Assembly: GCF_003258355.1 (NCBI RefSeq)
Contig: NZ_QKPO01000010.1
Location: forward strand, 124,001-188,000
DNA from: Confluentibacter sediminis
Lineage (GTDB): Bacteria > Bacteroidota > Bacteroidia > Flavobacteriales > Flavobacteriaceae
Length of the DNA: 64,000 nt
Direction of reading: 5' to 3'
The position numbers were made by a program, and so were the translations under genes. Below the pieces are notes generated by a model. The model was given only the letters and a program-made list of their open reading frames with translations, was not told the origin of the DNA and searched no databases. Below are positions 1 through 8,631 of this stretch, one piece after another. The stretch's first letter is position 1, and the number at the start of each line of letters is the position of its first letter.

Positions 1-285
1 GCTCTCTTGATTCCTTATGGTAGAGTAACCAGTTATGGTGCCATAGCTAATTATCTTGGAGCTTCTAGAAGTGCACGCATGGTCGGTTATGCCATGAATG
101 GTTCTGTAGAAAAAAATGTGCCAGCGCATAGAGTTGTCAATAGAAAAGGATTGCTAACAGGGAAACATCATTTTGATGGCACTAATCTCATGCAACAGCT
201 TTTGGAAAGTGAAGGTATTCAGATAATGGATAATCAAATACAAGATTTTGATAAGGTGTTTTGGGATCCCGTGAAAGAATTATAA
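1..285 (+). CDS. MGMT-family (alkyltransferase-like) DNA-binding protein, 5' end outside window
   Basis: The reading frame is open to the first base, so this is the C-terminal part of a protein that begins upstream. The stretch IPYGRVTSYGAIA followed by SARMVGYAMNG matches the winged-helix DNA-binding domain of O6-alkylguanine-DNA alkyltransferases, including the RxVGxAM recognition helix. The active-site motif, normally PCHRV, reads PAHRVVN, so the alkyl-accepting cysteine is replaced by alanine. Alkyltransferase-like proteins (ATL) bind O6-alkylguanine without repairing it and hand it to nucleotide excision repair; they also lack this cysteine, though tryptophan is commoner there. The call is therefore a non-catalytic, ATL-like protein. 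The N-terminus is not visible. A TTG at position 7 is in frame but lies inside the conserved domain and is unlikely to be the start. Confidence 0.85.
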   Translation, partial: ALLIPYGRVTSYGAIANYLGASRSARMVGYAMNGSVEKNVPAHRVVNRKGLLTGKHHFDGTNLMQQLLESEGIQIMDNQIQDFDKVFWDPVKEL

Positions 286-404
286 TTATTTCCTGATTTT
301 TTAAACTTTTACAAATAATTATATATTTTCGATATTCATAACAAAACTTAATCATCACATAAATCATTTCAATTAAACCGTTATAAATTCTAAACATTAA
401 GCAG

Positions 405-412
405 TATATTTG
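405..412 (+). promoter_or_regulatory. Putative -7 promoter element of the mrp operon
   Basis: TATATTTG matches the Bacteroidota -7 consensus TAnnTTTG and ends 28 nt before the mrp start. No clear TTTG -33 element is seen at the expected distance, so only half of the promoter is supported. Confidence 0.45.
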
Positions 413-440
413 CATATTAGAATGATTCTTAATAAAAGAA

Positions 441-1577
441 ATGAAGTTACATAAACAAGATATATTAAAAGCATTAGAATCAATTACTGTTGTAGGCGAG
501 GGTCAAAACATGGTTGAAAGTGGTGCTGTAAAAAATGTTGTCACTTTTGGAGATGAGGTTATTGTAGATATCACAATTAAAAACCCAAGTTTACAAGCTA
601 AAAAGCGTACAGAAGTTGATATTTTAAAAGCTATTCATGATTTGGTGTATGAAAAAGCCAAAATTACTGTGAATGTAAAAGTAGATGCGCCTGAAAAACC
701 CAAAGTGAATGTTATAAAAGGAAATCCTATTCCAGGTATCCAAAATATTGTGGCAGTGGCTTCTGGAAAAGGTGGTGTTGGTAAATCTACTGTCACGGCT
801 AATTTAGCAGTGACCTTAGCAAAAATGGGTTTTAAAGTAGGTGTTTTAGATGCCGATATTTATGGACCATCGATACCAATTATGTTTGATGTAGAGTCAG
901 CAAGACCTTTAGCTGTTAATGTTGATGGTAAATCTAAAATGAAGCCGGTCGAAAATTATGGAGTTAAAGTTTTGTCTATAGGATTCTTTACCCAACCTAA
1001 CCAAGCCGTTGTTTGGCGTGGCCCTATGGCAGCTAAGGCTTTAAACCAAATGATTTTTGATGCACATTGGGGGGAATTAGATTTTATGCTGATTGATTTG
1101 CCACCGGGAACTGGAGATATTCACTTAAGCATCATGCAATCACTTCCGATAACAGGGGCTGTGGTTGTAAGTACTCCTCAAAATGTTGCGTTGGCTGATG
1201 CTAAAAAAGGTGTTGCCATGTTTCAGCAAGAAAGTATTAATGTACCTGTTTTGGGAATCATTGAAAATATGGCTTATTTTACTCCTGAAGAACTTCCTGA
1301 TAATAAATACTATATCTTTGGAAAAGAAGGTGCTAAAAATTTAGCTGAAGACTTAAACGTACCATTCTTAGGAGAGATACCTTTAGTGCAGAGTATCCGT
1401 GAGGCAGGAGACGTTGGTAGGCCAGCAGCATTACAAACCGCTACCCCTTTGGAGAGCGCTTTTGAAAAGTTAACTCAAAATGTGGTACAGGAAGTGGTAA
1501 GGCGTCATGATGATTTACCACCAACTGAGGCAATAAAAATTACAACAATGGCTGGATGTTCAGCAGTAAAAAAATAG
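441..1577 (+). CDS. mrp: Mrp/ApbC-family Fe-S cluster carrier ATPase
   Basis: 378 aa. Residues 1-90 form a MIP18/DUF59-type N-terminal domain, followed by a deviant Walker A P-loop SGKGGVGKST (about 108-117) of the ParA/MinD/Mrp class, then DADIYGPSIP and DLPPGTGD. The family binds and transfers [4Fe-4S] clusters to apoproteins in the cytosol. In classical ApbC/Nbp35 proteins a CxxC follows the ENMxYF motif; here ENMAYFTPEELPDNKYY has no cysteine, and the only late Cys is near the C-terminus (AGCSAVKK). Cluster binding may therefore differ from the enterobacterial protein. The gene lies 3 nt before an NfuA-like gene and they are almost certainly one operon for Fe-S cluster delivery. Confidence 0.93.
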   Translation: MKLHKQDILKALESITVVGEGQNMVESGAVKNVVTFGDEVIVDITIKNPSLQAKKRTEVDILKAIHDLVYEKAKITVNVKVDAPEKPKVNVIKGNPIPGIQNIVAVASGKGGVGKSTVTANLAVTLAKMGFKVGVLDADIYGPSIPIMFDVESARPLAVNVDGKSKMKPVENYGVKVLSIGFFTQPNQAVVWRGPMAAKALNQMIFDAHWGELDFMLIDLPPGTGDIHLSIMQSLPITGAVVVSTPQNVALADAKKGVAMFQQESINVPVLGIIENMAYFTPEELPDNKYYIFGKEGAKNLAEDLNVPFLGEIPLVQSIREAGDVGRPAALQTATPLESAFEKLTQNVVQEVVRRHDDLPPTEAIKITTMAGCSAVKK

Positions 1578-1580
1578 TAT

Positions 1581-1823
1581 ATGACTACAGAAGAGCTTAA
1601 AATTAATGTAGAAAAAGCATTGGACGAAATTCGTCCGTTTTTACAGAGTGATGGTGGAGATATTTCGCTTTTATCTATTGAAGATGATAAGCTGGTAAAA
1701 GTACAATTACAAGGTGCCTGTGTAGGATGTAGTGTCAATCAGATGACCTTGAAATCAGGTGTGGAAATGACAATTAAAAAATATGCGCCACAAATTGAGC
1801 AGGTTATAAATATTCAAGTTTAA
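1581..1823 (+). CDS. NifU C-terminal-domain (Nfu-type) Fe-S scaffold protein
   Basis: 80 aa, consisting only of the Nfu domain. The motif GACVGCSVNQMTLKSGVE contains the CxxC pair (Cys47, Cys50) that binds a bridging [4Fe-4S] cluster in a dimer. EIRPFLQSDGGDISL is the typical first helix and strand of the fold. It has no A-type N-terminal domain, unlike enterobacterial NfuA. It starts 3 nt after the mrp stop codon, so the two are likely translated from one message and cooperate in loading clusters onto target enzymes. Confidence 0.93.
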   Translation: MTTEELKINVEKALDEIRPFLQSDGGDISLLSIEDDKLVKVQLQGACVGCSVNQMTLKSGVEMTIKKYAPQIEQVINIQV

Positions 1824-1934
1824 TCCGTTTTTCTTGCCAAATTATCAATTCAGAAAAATATTTTAAAATTCAATAAAAACAAGTATTCATCATTAAAATG
1901 ATATACTGGTTTTGCCATTATAAATATCAGCGAA

Positions 1935-2267
1935 ATGGAACAGGATATACATATTAAAATTAAAGACAGAGACGGTGTTGAACACAACGTAGTGGCTCCA
2001 ACAGATATGGCAATGAATCTTATGGAAGTAGTCAGGTCTTACGAATTAGCTCCAGAGGGTACCATTGGAGTTTGTGGAGGTATGGCTATGTGTGCTTCTT
2101 GTCAATGTTATGTTTTAAGTGACACAGAATTACCTGAAATGAGTGATGATGAAGAAGCAATGCTATCAGAGGCTTTTAATGTAAAAGAGAATAGCAGATT
2201 AGGTTGCCAAATACAAATGACACCCGATATGGAGGGGTTGGTGGTTGAATTAGCACCAGAGAGTTAG
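1935..2267 (+). CDS. Adrenodoxin-type [2Fe-2S] ferredoxin
   Basis: 110 aa. The cysteines follow the pattern C-x5-C-x2-C ... C (Cys47, Cys53, Cys56, Cys91), with the signature VCGGMAMCASCQCYV and a late RLGCQI, which is typical of ISC/adrenodoxin-type ferredoxins. It is a small soluble one-electron carrier; the Fe-S assembly neighbours 110 nt upstream suggest it donates electrons in cluster biogenesis, but the partner reductase is not in this window. The C-terminus MEGLVVELAPES is the usual end of the family. Confidence 0.92.
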   Translation: MEQDIHIKIKDRDGVEHNVVAPTDMAMNLMEVVRSYELAPEGTIGVCGGMAMCASCQCYVLSDTELPEMSDDEEAMLSEAFNVKENSRLGCQIQMTPDMEGLVVELAPES

Positions 2268-2347
2268 AAGTTTTTATCTATGAAATAGGGAATCTGATTT
2301 TGAGAATGATTTGAAATTATTAGATTGGTGACAAATGCAACCTAGAG

Positions 2348-3247
2348 TTAATTAGTTTTATAGTCCAATAATTTTCTAGAACCTTCCAATACGGACCTAA
2401 CAATTTGAAGGACGCCATCGTCATTGGTATCTATTTCCCATTTTATAAGTGATATTTCCCCTTTTTCAATTTCTATACCAGTGATGCATCTAGGGTGTAC
2501 ACAACTACCATCATTAAAATAAGCGATATCTCCAGGTTCAGGAAATCGTGGTCTGTGTGTATGTCCAGTAATGGTTATTAAATTATTGTTTTCAATAATC
2601 CATTTTTTCGTGCGGCGTTCTATTTTAATGAGTTCTGTATAGTTTTTTGCAGGGCTTGTCGGATCAGCAATACCCATAACATTTAAGGGTTTCCATAAAA
2701 CCCTTACCATAAATCGGCTCCATTTCCAAAATAAATAATTCCACGAATCTGCTTGATGTCCATGTGTTAAAAATACTTCTTGATTGGTTTTACTATGTTT
2801 TAATATAATGCCTTCATGGAATTCTATACCCGGAAACAATGCCACATCTTCACCCGTTTTTTCATCAAAAAAAGTATATAAATATTTTTTTACATAATTA
2901 GGGTCTCTATAAACCATATCATGATTGCCCCATATATTGTACAGTCTGTTTTCTTTGTAGAATAACTGCAAAAGCATATACACATTTTTGTGCGCTTCAA
3001 AAACAGATTTAAAAAAAAGATTTTCCCAAAGTTCATCGCCATCGCCAATTTCACAATATTGAAAGCCTTCGGTATAATAATGCTTTAAGGCGTGAAAATA
3101 AATATTTTTGTTGTTGGCAAAATCATCAGCAAAACTATTGTCACCACGATGGCAATCACTAAATAGAATAAACTTACTAGTATCATCAAAGTTGATGACT
3201 TTAGCATTCTTATAGGCGCGGTCTAGTCTTTTTTTGGATGAAAGCAT
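2348..3247 (-). CDS. Metallophosphoesterase (calcineurin-like)
   Basis: 299 aa. The five metallophosphatase blocks can be read in order: SDCHRG (about residue 30; Asp-x-His), IGDGDELWE (about 67), WGNHDMVY (about 105), FLTHGHQAD (about 160) and TGHTHRPRFP (about 230). These residues bind a dinuclear metal centre. The GDGDELWEN segment is similar to that in UDP-2,3-diacylglucosamine pyrophosphatase-like enzymes, but the protein is longer than LpxH and has a distinct insert, so the substrate is left open. A -7 box (TACATTTG, reverse complement of 3253-3260) lies just upstream of the start. Confidence 0.85.
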   Translation of the reverse strand: MLSSKKRLDRAYKNAKVINFDDTSKFILFSDCHRGDNSFADDFANNKNIYFHALKHYYTEGFQYCEIGDGDELWENLFFKSVFEAHKNVYMLLQLFYKENRLYNIWGNHDMVYRDPNYVKKYLYTFFDEKTGEDVALFPGIEFHEGIILKHSKTNQEVFLTHGHQADSWNYLFWKWSRFMVRVLWKPLNVMGIADPTSPAKNYTELIKIERRTKKWIIENNNLITITGHTHRPRFPEPGDIAYFNDGSCVHPRCITGIEIEKGEISLIKWEIDTNDDGVLQIVRSVLEGSRKLLDYKTN

Positions 3248-3302
3248 TATGGCAAATGTAAAGAAAGATATAGAATAATAATTGAAGTTTTAAATACGCT
3301 AA

Positions 3303-4481
3303 TTATTTAAAAGCATTTAAGCCTGTAATATCTAACCCCGTAATTAATAAATGAATATCGTGTGTGCCTTCATAGGTAATAACGCTTTCCAAATTCATGG
3401 AGTGGCGCATGATGCTATACTCGCCAGTAATACCCATAGCGCCCAATATTTGCCTAGCTTCGCGTGCAATTTTAATAGCCATATCTACATTATTGCGTTT
3501 TGCCATAGAGATTTGTGCTGAGGTAGCTTTATCTTCATTGCGTAAAACACCTAATCGCCAAGTAAGCAATTGGGCTTTGGTGATTTCGGTTATCATTTCA
3601 GCTAATTTTTTTTGTTGTAATTGAAATTGTCCAATAGGTTTTCCAAATTGCATGCGCTCTTTGCTATATCGAAGGGCCGTATCATAGCAGTCCATGGCGG
3701 CGCCAATGGCTCCCCAAGCAATCCCATAACGGGCAGAGTCTAAACAACCGAGAGGAGCTCCTAAGCCAGATTTATTAGGCAATAAATTTTCTTTTGGAAT
3801 TTTTACATTATCAAAAATAAGTTCTCCGGTTGCACTTGCTCTTAACGACCATTTATTATGTGTTTCAGGTGTGCTAAATCCTTCCATGCCACGTTCCACC
3901 AACAATCCATGTATTCTATCATTTTCATCTTTGGCCCAAACAACAGCAACTTGTGCAAAAGGCGCATTGCTAATCCACATTTTTGCCCCATTTAATAGAT
4001 AATGGTCTCCTTTATCTTTAAAATTGGTAACCATGTTTCCTGGGTTACTTCCATGGTCAGGCTCGGTTAAACCAAAACAACCCATCCATTCACCGTTGGC
4101 CAATTTTGGTAAATATTTTTCACGCTGTGCTTCATTCCCATATTTCCAAATGGGATACATCACTAAAGAGGACTGTACAGAAGCTGTGGAACGTACACCG
4201 GAATCGCCACGTTCTATCTCTTGCATGATCAAACCATAAGAAATTTGATCTAAACCGGCTCCTCCATATTCAATAGGTATATAAGGTCCAAAAGCCCCAA
4301 TGTTTGCCAAACCTTTAATTAGTTGCGTTGGAAATTCAGCTTTATGAGCATAGTCTTCAATAATGGGGGAGACCTCACGTTTTACCCATTCTCTGGCGGC
4401 ACTTCTCACCAATTTATGTTCGTCAGTAAGCAAATCATCTACATGGTAATAATCTGGTGCTTCAAATAAATCTGATTTCAT
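3303..4481 (-). CDS. Acyl-CoA dehydrogenase, glutaryl-CoA dehydrogenase-like
   Basis: 392 aa from the ATG that gives MKSDLFEAPDYY; an ATG six codons further out is possible. The acyl-CoA dehydrogenase fold is clear: CFGLTEPDHGSNPGNM (FAD/substrate loop), MWISNAPFAQVAVVWAK, and YEGTHDIH near the C-terminus with the catalytic glutamate. The combination of TEPDHGSNP and the ARYGIAWGAIGAA region resembles glutaryl-CoA dehydrogenases, which oxidise and decarboxylate glutaryl-CoA to crotonyl-CoA in lysine/tryptophan breakdown. The gene is monocistronic here and no other lysine-degradation gene is nearby, so substrate assignment rests on sequence resemblance only. Confidence 0.88.
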   Translation of the reverse strand: MKSDLFEAPDYYHVDDLLTDEHKLVRSAAREWVKREVSPIIEDYAHKAEFPTQLIKGLANIGAFGPYIPIEYGGAGLDQISYGLIMQEIERGDSGVRSTASVQSSLVMYPIWKYGNEAQREKYLPKLANGEWMGCFGLTEPDHGSNPGNMVTNFKDKGDHYLLNGAKMWISNAPFAQVAVVWAKDENDRIHGLLVERGMEGFSTPETHNKWSLRASATGELIFDNVKIPKENLLPNKSGLGAPLGCLDSARYGIAWGAIGAAMDCYDTALRYSKERMQFGKPIGQFQLQQKKLAEMITEITKAQLLTWRLGVLRNEDKATSAQISMAKRNNVDMAIKIAREARQILGAMGITGEYSIMRHSMNLESVITYEGTHDIHLLITGLDITGLNAFK

Positions 4482-4592
4482 AAGGATTAAATAAGGCATT
4501 TTTTTAAAAAGAAAATAATTAACAAACCACCTGTTCTTTTAAGGAATCGTTAATATGAGTCTCTCAAATTTAATTAATCTATATTGATTTGA

Positions 4593-5303
4593 TTACATTT
4601 TTAAATAGAAATGTTTGGTAAGAGAGATATAGTCTGGTGTGTATTGATGTCTTTCGGTTTCAATAACAAGTTCGTTTATTTTTATATCGCTTTTGCGGAA
4701 AGAAAACTCTATTAAGCTTCGTTTAATTTCAGAATTTGGATGGCCTTTAACATGCAATAGTCTATTTGGAAATAGATTGAATTTTGAAGCAAGCATTATA
4801 AACAAAGCCTCTTCTCTATTAGGAATAATGACCGAAAAAACACCGTTTTCTGAAAGGAGTTTAGAGACGCTTTGCAACAAATGTTCAAAAGGCATGGCAT
4901 CTTGAAAACGCGCCAAATCACGTTGGGTATTTTCTGTTTTGTAATCTTCGCTATAAAAGGGCGGATTACATATAATAAGATCGTAGGTGTCTTCAATCTC
5001 CTCTACAAATTCTTCTAAAGAAGCATGGTAGCAAAACAATCGGTTTCCCCAATGGGATTGCTCAAAATTATCTACACACTGCTCGTAAGCATCATCATCA
5101 ATTTCAATGGCATCGATAATTTCGGCCTGACTTCTTTGGGCTAACATTAAGGATAAAACACCAGTGCCGGCACCAATATCTAAAATGGAAAAAGGATTGT
5201 TTTCTAAACATGTCCAAGCACCAAGTAATACCGCATCTGTACCAATCTTCATGGCACATTTGTCTTGGTTTACTTCGAATTCTTTAAATTTAAAGGGCTT
5301 CAA
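4593..5303 (-). CDS. trmN6: tRNA1(Val) (adenine-37-N6)-methyltransferase
   Basis: 236 aa from a TTG codon that gives (M)KPFKFKEFEVNQDKCAMK, the usual N-terminus of the YfiC/TrmN6 family; a more upstream in-frame TTG at 5321 would overlap the end of rimM by 17 nt. Motif I is ILDIGAGTGVLSLMLA and motif IV is CNPPFY, the N6-adenine methyltransferase signature in which Asn-Pro-Pro-Phe/Tyr positions the target amine. It modifies A37 of tRNA-Val. No ATG is available near the expected start, so a TTG start directly after rimM is likely and suggests translational coupling. Confidence 0.88.
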   Translation of the reverse strand: MKPFKFKEFEVNQDKCAMKIGTDAVLLGAWTCLENNPFSILDIGAGTGVLSLMLAQRSQAEIIDAIEIDDDAYEQCVDNFEQSHWGNRLFCYHASLEEFVEEIEDTYDLIICNPPFYSEDYKTENTQRDLARFQDAMPFEHLLQSVSKLLSENGVFSVIIPNREEALFIMLASKFNLFPNRLLHVKGHPNSEIKRSLIEFSFRKSDIKINELVIETERHQYTPDYISLTKHFYLKM

Positions 5304-5304
5304 A

Positions 5305-5829
5305 TTACAAATATAAATCAATTAACCCTTCAGGAGTATCTACGATAATGGTTTTGTTTTTTCTGTCAACCTTAACAATAAACTCATCATTCATAGGAAT
5401 TAAAATTTGTTTATCATCATGTTCGACTTCAAAAAGTGCTTGGGCTGTAGTATCGTTTATAGAAACAATTTTACCAACTTCCCCGTAGTTTTTATCTTCA
5501 ATAGTAAAACCAATAACTTCATGGAAGTAAAATTTATTACCTTCTAACTTTGGTAAAAATTCTAAAGGTAAATACACCTCGCTTTTTATTAAAGCATCGG
5601 CATCGGCCTCGTTTGTAACATCCTCAAATTGTACACGTAATAAATCTGATTTATGGAGTTGAGAACTTTCAATAAAAAATGGGATAAAGTTACCTCGAAC
5701 ATCAATAAACATAGCGTCTAGGTTTTCGTAAAGTTCGGGTTCGTCTGTATCTAGTTTAATAAGCAGCTCGCCATTAAAACTATATTTTCTAACAATTTTT
5801 CCTAGATAAAAGCAATCTTCTTTTTTCAT
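5305..5829 (-). CDS. rimM: Ribosome maturation factor RimM
   Basis: 174 aa, the normal length. The N-terminal beta-barrel begins YLGKIVRKYSFNGELLIKLDTD, the RimM pattern, followed by the PRC-barrel region FYFHEVIGFTIED and the ending IVDTPEGLIDLYL. RimM binds S19 and assists maturation of the 30S head. The gene follows rpsP and precedes trmN6 on the same strand, a common ribosome-biogenesis arrangement, although a terminator-like hairpin separates it from rpsP. Confidence 0.95.
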   Translation of the reverse strand: MKKEDCFYLGKIVRKYSFNGELLIKLDTDEPELYENLDAMFIDVRGNFIPFFIESSQLHKSDLLRVQFEDVTNEADADALIKSEVYLPLEFLPKLEGNKFYFHEVIGFTIEDKNYGEVGKIVSINDTTAQALFEVEHDDKQILIPMNDEFIVKVDRKNKTIIVDTPEGLIDLYL

Positions 5830-5849
5830 TGAGAGTCGTTGTTTTTTTT

Positions 5850-5868
5850 ATTTCCGTGAAGACGGAAA
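5850..5868. repeat. Short palindrome upstream of rimM
   Basis: TTTCCGT and ACGGAAA are separated by a 5-nt loop containing GAAG. Similar small palindromes recur in flavobacterial intergenic DNA; no second copy with the same sequence was found in this window. Confidence 0.4.
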
Positions 5869-5929
5869 TCTTAATATTTTTAAATCGTAAGATCCCCTTC
5901 AACAAGGGAATGTACAAAACTATTTTGCA

Positions 5930-5961
5930 CAAAAAACTCCGATATGAATTATCGGAGTTTA
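5930..5961 (-). terminator. Rho-independent terminator of rpsP
   Basis: On the minus strand AAACTCCGAT and ATCGGAGTTT form a 10-bp stem around a 7-nt loop, followed by a T-rich run. It lies just downstream of rpsP, so rimM is reached by partial readthrough or its own promoter. Confidence 0.8.
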
Positions 5962-5985
5962 AAAGTATAAAAAATTACTGTTTTT

Positions 5986-6534
5986 TTATTCTTCTTTAGC
6001 TTCTGGAGCTTCTTCAGTAGCAGCTTCAGCTGTTTCTTCAACCACCTCTTCTGCAGCTGTTTCAACTTCTTCAGCTACTTCTTCTGCAACAACTGCAGCA
6101 GCAATACGAGCTTCATTAGCAGCTTTTTCAGCTTCTAAAGCTTTTGCTTTTGCCTCAGCTTGTGCTTTAGCCAAACCATCAGTTTTTGCTCCAACTTTAC
6201 CTGCTTTTTCATCTAACCAAGCAGTAAATTTAGCTTCAGCTTGCTCTTCAGTTAAAGCTCCTTTTTTAACACCACCGGCTAAATGATTTTTAAGTAAAGC
6301 ACCTTTATAAGATAAAATGGCTTTAGCTGTATCTGTTGGCTGCGCACCGTTTTGTAACCAAGTTACGGCACCATCAACATTTAAATCTATACTAGCTGGG
6401 TTTGTGTTTGGATTGTAAGTACCTAATTTTTCAAGGTATTTACCATCTCTTTTTGAACGTGCATCTGCTGCTACGATCCAGTAAAAAGGTTTCCCTTTTT
6501 TACCATGTCTTTGTAATCTAATTTTTACTGGCAT
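5986..6534 (-). CDS. rpsP: 30S ribosomal protein S16 with Ala/Glu-rich tail
   Basis: 182 aa. The first 80 residues, MPVKIRLQRHGKKGKPFYWI onward, are canonical S16. From about residue 105 the protein continues into a low-complexity tail of Ala, Glu, Lys and Val (for example EKAANEARIAAA and VEETAEAATEEA). Long S16 tails are common in Bacteroidota and make the protein about twice the E. coli length (82 aa). The tail is probably disordered or helical and solvent exposed. A strong promoter lies 48-75 nt upstream. Confidence 0.96.
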   Translation of the reverse strand: MPVKIRLQRHGKKGKPFYWIVAADARSKRDGKYLEKLGTYNPNTNPASIDLNVDGAVTWLQNGAQPTDTAKAILSYKGALLKNHLAGGVKKGALTEEQAEAKFTAWLDEKAGKVGAKTDGLAKAQAEAKAKALEAEKAANEARIAAAVVAEEVAEEVETAAEEVVEETAEAATEEAPEAKEE

Positions 6535-6581
6535 AATAATTAATTATTTGAGGTTCTCGACCTCGGTTATTAATAAGGGTG

Positions 6582-6610
6582 CAAAGATACTATATTTTTT
6601 TAATTATCAA
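6582..6610 (-). promoter_or_regulatory. Promoter of rpsP
   Basis: On the minus strand TTG (6608-6610), 18 nt, then TATCTTTG (6582-6589) fits the Bacteroidota consensus TTTG-N19-TAnnTTTG well. Between this promoter and 6880 (about 270 nt) only AT-rich intergenic sequence is seen. Confidence 0.7.
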
Positions 6611-6880
6611 CATTTTAATGTCTTTAAAATACTAGTAATTGTATAATGTTAAATACTCTTAAATTATCATAAACACTGTTAAATCGCTTGACTTGAAGGC
6701 TTTTTTATCTTATATTAAGAGTGATGTGAAAACAATAGACTTCTAAAGGATTTATTGACACCACATGATTAAGCAAATTATTTATTTGTGTTTAATAATT
6801 AGTTTAATACTCAAAGGTTATATATGACTTTTGAAAACAATGAAAACAAACACATGAAATTTAAAATGAAAATGAATATT

Positions 6881-7330
6881 ATGAAGTACACAGAAGAAAT
6901 TTCGAACAAGTTAAACGAATTGTTAATTAAAAATTATGATGCTGAAAAAGGCTATTTAAATGCTATTGATAATGTTGAAAACGATAGATTAAAAATGTTT
7001 TTTAAACGCAGAGCCAATGAAAGAAGTGAGTTTGCTAAAGAGTTAAGAACAGAGATTTTACGTTATGGTGAATTGCCAGAAGACTCGGGAAGTTTTAAAG
7101 GAACAGTCCACAGAAATTGGATGAGCTTAAAATCCTTGTTTAGTTCCAATAATGAACAGGCTATTTTAGAAGAAGCTATTAGAGGAGAAGAGGCAAGCTT
7201 GGAAGAGTATAAAGAGATTTTAAAAGATAGAACTTTGCCTCCAACAATTGACTCGCTTTTATTGAAGCACAAATCTGCTATTCAGGCAGCAATTAATACA
7301 GAAAAAGTTCATGAAGAACTCGTGTCGTAA
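6881..7330 (+). CDS. PA2169/DUF2383-family four-helix-bundle protein
   Basis: 149 aa from MKYTEEISNKL; ATGs upstream at 6824, 6854 and 6875 are in frame but the conserved region starts here. The protein is all helical: NELLIKNYDAEKGY, RLKMFFKRRANERSEFAKEL, a GTVHRNWMSLK loop, then EEAIRGEEASLEEYKEIL and a final helix. This matches the ferritin-like DUF2383 family, found near stress-response genes in many Gram-negatives. Molecular function is not established. It is monocistronic with its own terminator. Confidence 0.8.
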   Translation: MKYTEEISNKLNELLIKNYDAEKGYLNAIDNVENDRLKMFFKRRANERSEFAKELRTEILRYGELPEDSGSFKGTVHRNWMSLKSLFSSNNEQAILEEAIRGEEASLEEYKEILKDRTLPPTIDSLLLKHKSAIQAAINTEKVHEELVS

Positions 7331-7359
7331 TTAGTATAGTAGAATTTAGTTAATATCAG

Positions 7360-7386
7360 CGCAACCATTTTTGGTTGCGTTTTTTA
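7360..7386 (+). terminator. Rho-independent terminator
   Basis: CGCAACCA and TGGTTGCG form an 8-bp stem with a TTTT loop, followed by a run of T. It ends the DUF2383 gene and sits just before the end of the convergent lactonase gene. Confidence 0.9.
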
Positions 7387-7395
7387 TATAGCTAC

Positions 7396-8457
7396 CTAAA
7401 ATAATAAGCAAACAGGAGAAGGCACTTTGACTTCATTTAAAAAAGTCAGTTTTCCTGTGGGCAAATCAATACTGAAAACATTTATATTGTGACTTTTTTG
7501 GTTGGCTACCAGTAAAAATTTCCCTGTTGGATCTAGTGTAAAGTTTCTTGGCCAATCTCCATGAACTGGCATGGTTTGGATTTTTTCAATAGTGCCATCA
7601 AATTTATTTCGTTTAAAAACAACAATGGAATTTTCACCTCTATTAGAGCCATATATGTAAAGTTCATTTTTAGATAAATGAATATCTGCACAAGAATTTT
7701 TACCTTTATAGGTTTCATCTAAAGTAGAATCATAATCAATCTGTTCAAAACCACTTTCTGTTCTTTTAACCGAGGTTATAGAGTTACCATATTCATTGAT
7801 GATATATATGAATTGTCCAGTTTTTGTGATGGCAAAATGTCTAGGTCCTGGATTTCCAGACATTTTAATAATGGAAGGAGCAGTTAGTTCGTAGGTATCA
7901 TTTTTTAATTTGTATCGGTATAAGGCGTTCATGCCCAAATCGGCAATAAACAATTCCTCTCTAAAGAATTGACCGGAATGTGCGTGAGATTTTCTGTCTA
8001 CAGTGTTGTAATCAAAAATTTGTGATGCTTCATTGAGTTTCCCATCTCTTGAAATGCTATATATAGATGCTGTGCCACCACCATAATTTGATACAACCGC
8101 TTTGTTACCTTGTTTGTTTAATGAAATATGGCAAGGACCGTTGCCATGACTATTTACTTTATTTAAAAATTTCAACAGTCCATTTTCTTGAATTTTATAA
8201 GAAGAAACAGAACCGTCAAGACTTTCATTTACAGCGTATATGTATTTTTTATTTGGTGAATATGCTATAAATGATGGGCTTTGAGTAGCTGCTGCTAATT
8301 GCAAATCAGTAAGTTCTCCCGTTTTTGGGTTAAATTGTAATTTGTAAATGCCTTCGCTGTAACCGTCAGTATAGGTGCCTATATATAGGGGAATGTTTTG
8401 TGCTTGACAGTTTAAAAAGGATATGACAAGACCTAAAGCTAAAAGTTTAATTTTCAT
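7396..8457 (-). CDS. Secreted lactonase-family beta-propeller (6-phosphogluconolactonase-like)
   Basis: 353 aa from MKIKLLALGLVISFLNCQAQ, which is a signal peptide possibly with a lipobox; an ATG five codons upstream is less likely. Repeated blades such as PSFIAYSPNKKYIYAVNE, GNGPCHISLNKQGNKAVVSN, GPRHFAITKTGQFIYIINE and WPRNFTLDPTGKFLLVANQ define the seven-bladed YbhE/Pgl-type lactonase fold. YbhE hydrolyses 6-phosphogluconolactone in the cytosol, whereas an exported form more probably acts on another lactone in the periplasm. The gene is monocistronic. Confidence 0.82.
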   Translation of the reverse strand: MKIKLLALGLVISFLNCQAQNIPLYIGTYTDGYSEGIYKLQFNPKTGELTDLQLAAATQSPSFIAYSPNKKYIYAVNESLDGSVSSYKIQENGLLKFLNKVNSHGNGPCHISLNKQGNKAVVSNYGGGTASIYSISRDGKLNEASQIFDYNTVDRKSHAHSGQFFREELFIADLGMNALYRYKLKNDTYELTAPSIIKMSGNPGPRHFAITKTGQFIYIINEYGNSITSVKRTESGFEQIDYDSTLDETYKGKNSCADIHLSKNELYIYGSNRGENSIVVFKRNKFDGTIEKIQTMPVHGDWPRNFTLDPTGKFLLVANQKSHNINVFSIDLPTGKLTFLNEVKVPSPVCLLF

Positions 8458-8631
8458 GATGTTTTGTTCCATGGTTTCAAAAATAACCTTTTAAAATGAA
8501 TTTCATTTAATCTGTTTGAAATTTGCCTTTTGTTCAAAACTCTTCAAAACTTCATTTTAAAGAAGGGGAAATTATCTGTAATTTTATACACTTCGTTTTG
8601 CTCTAAACGAATCAACAAATAAACTTACTGA

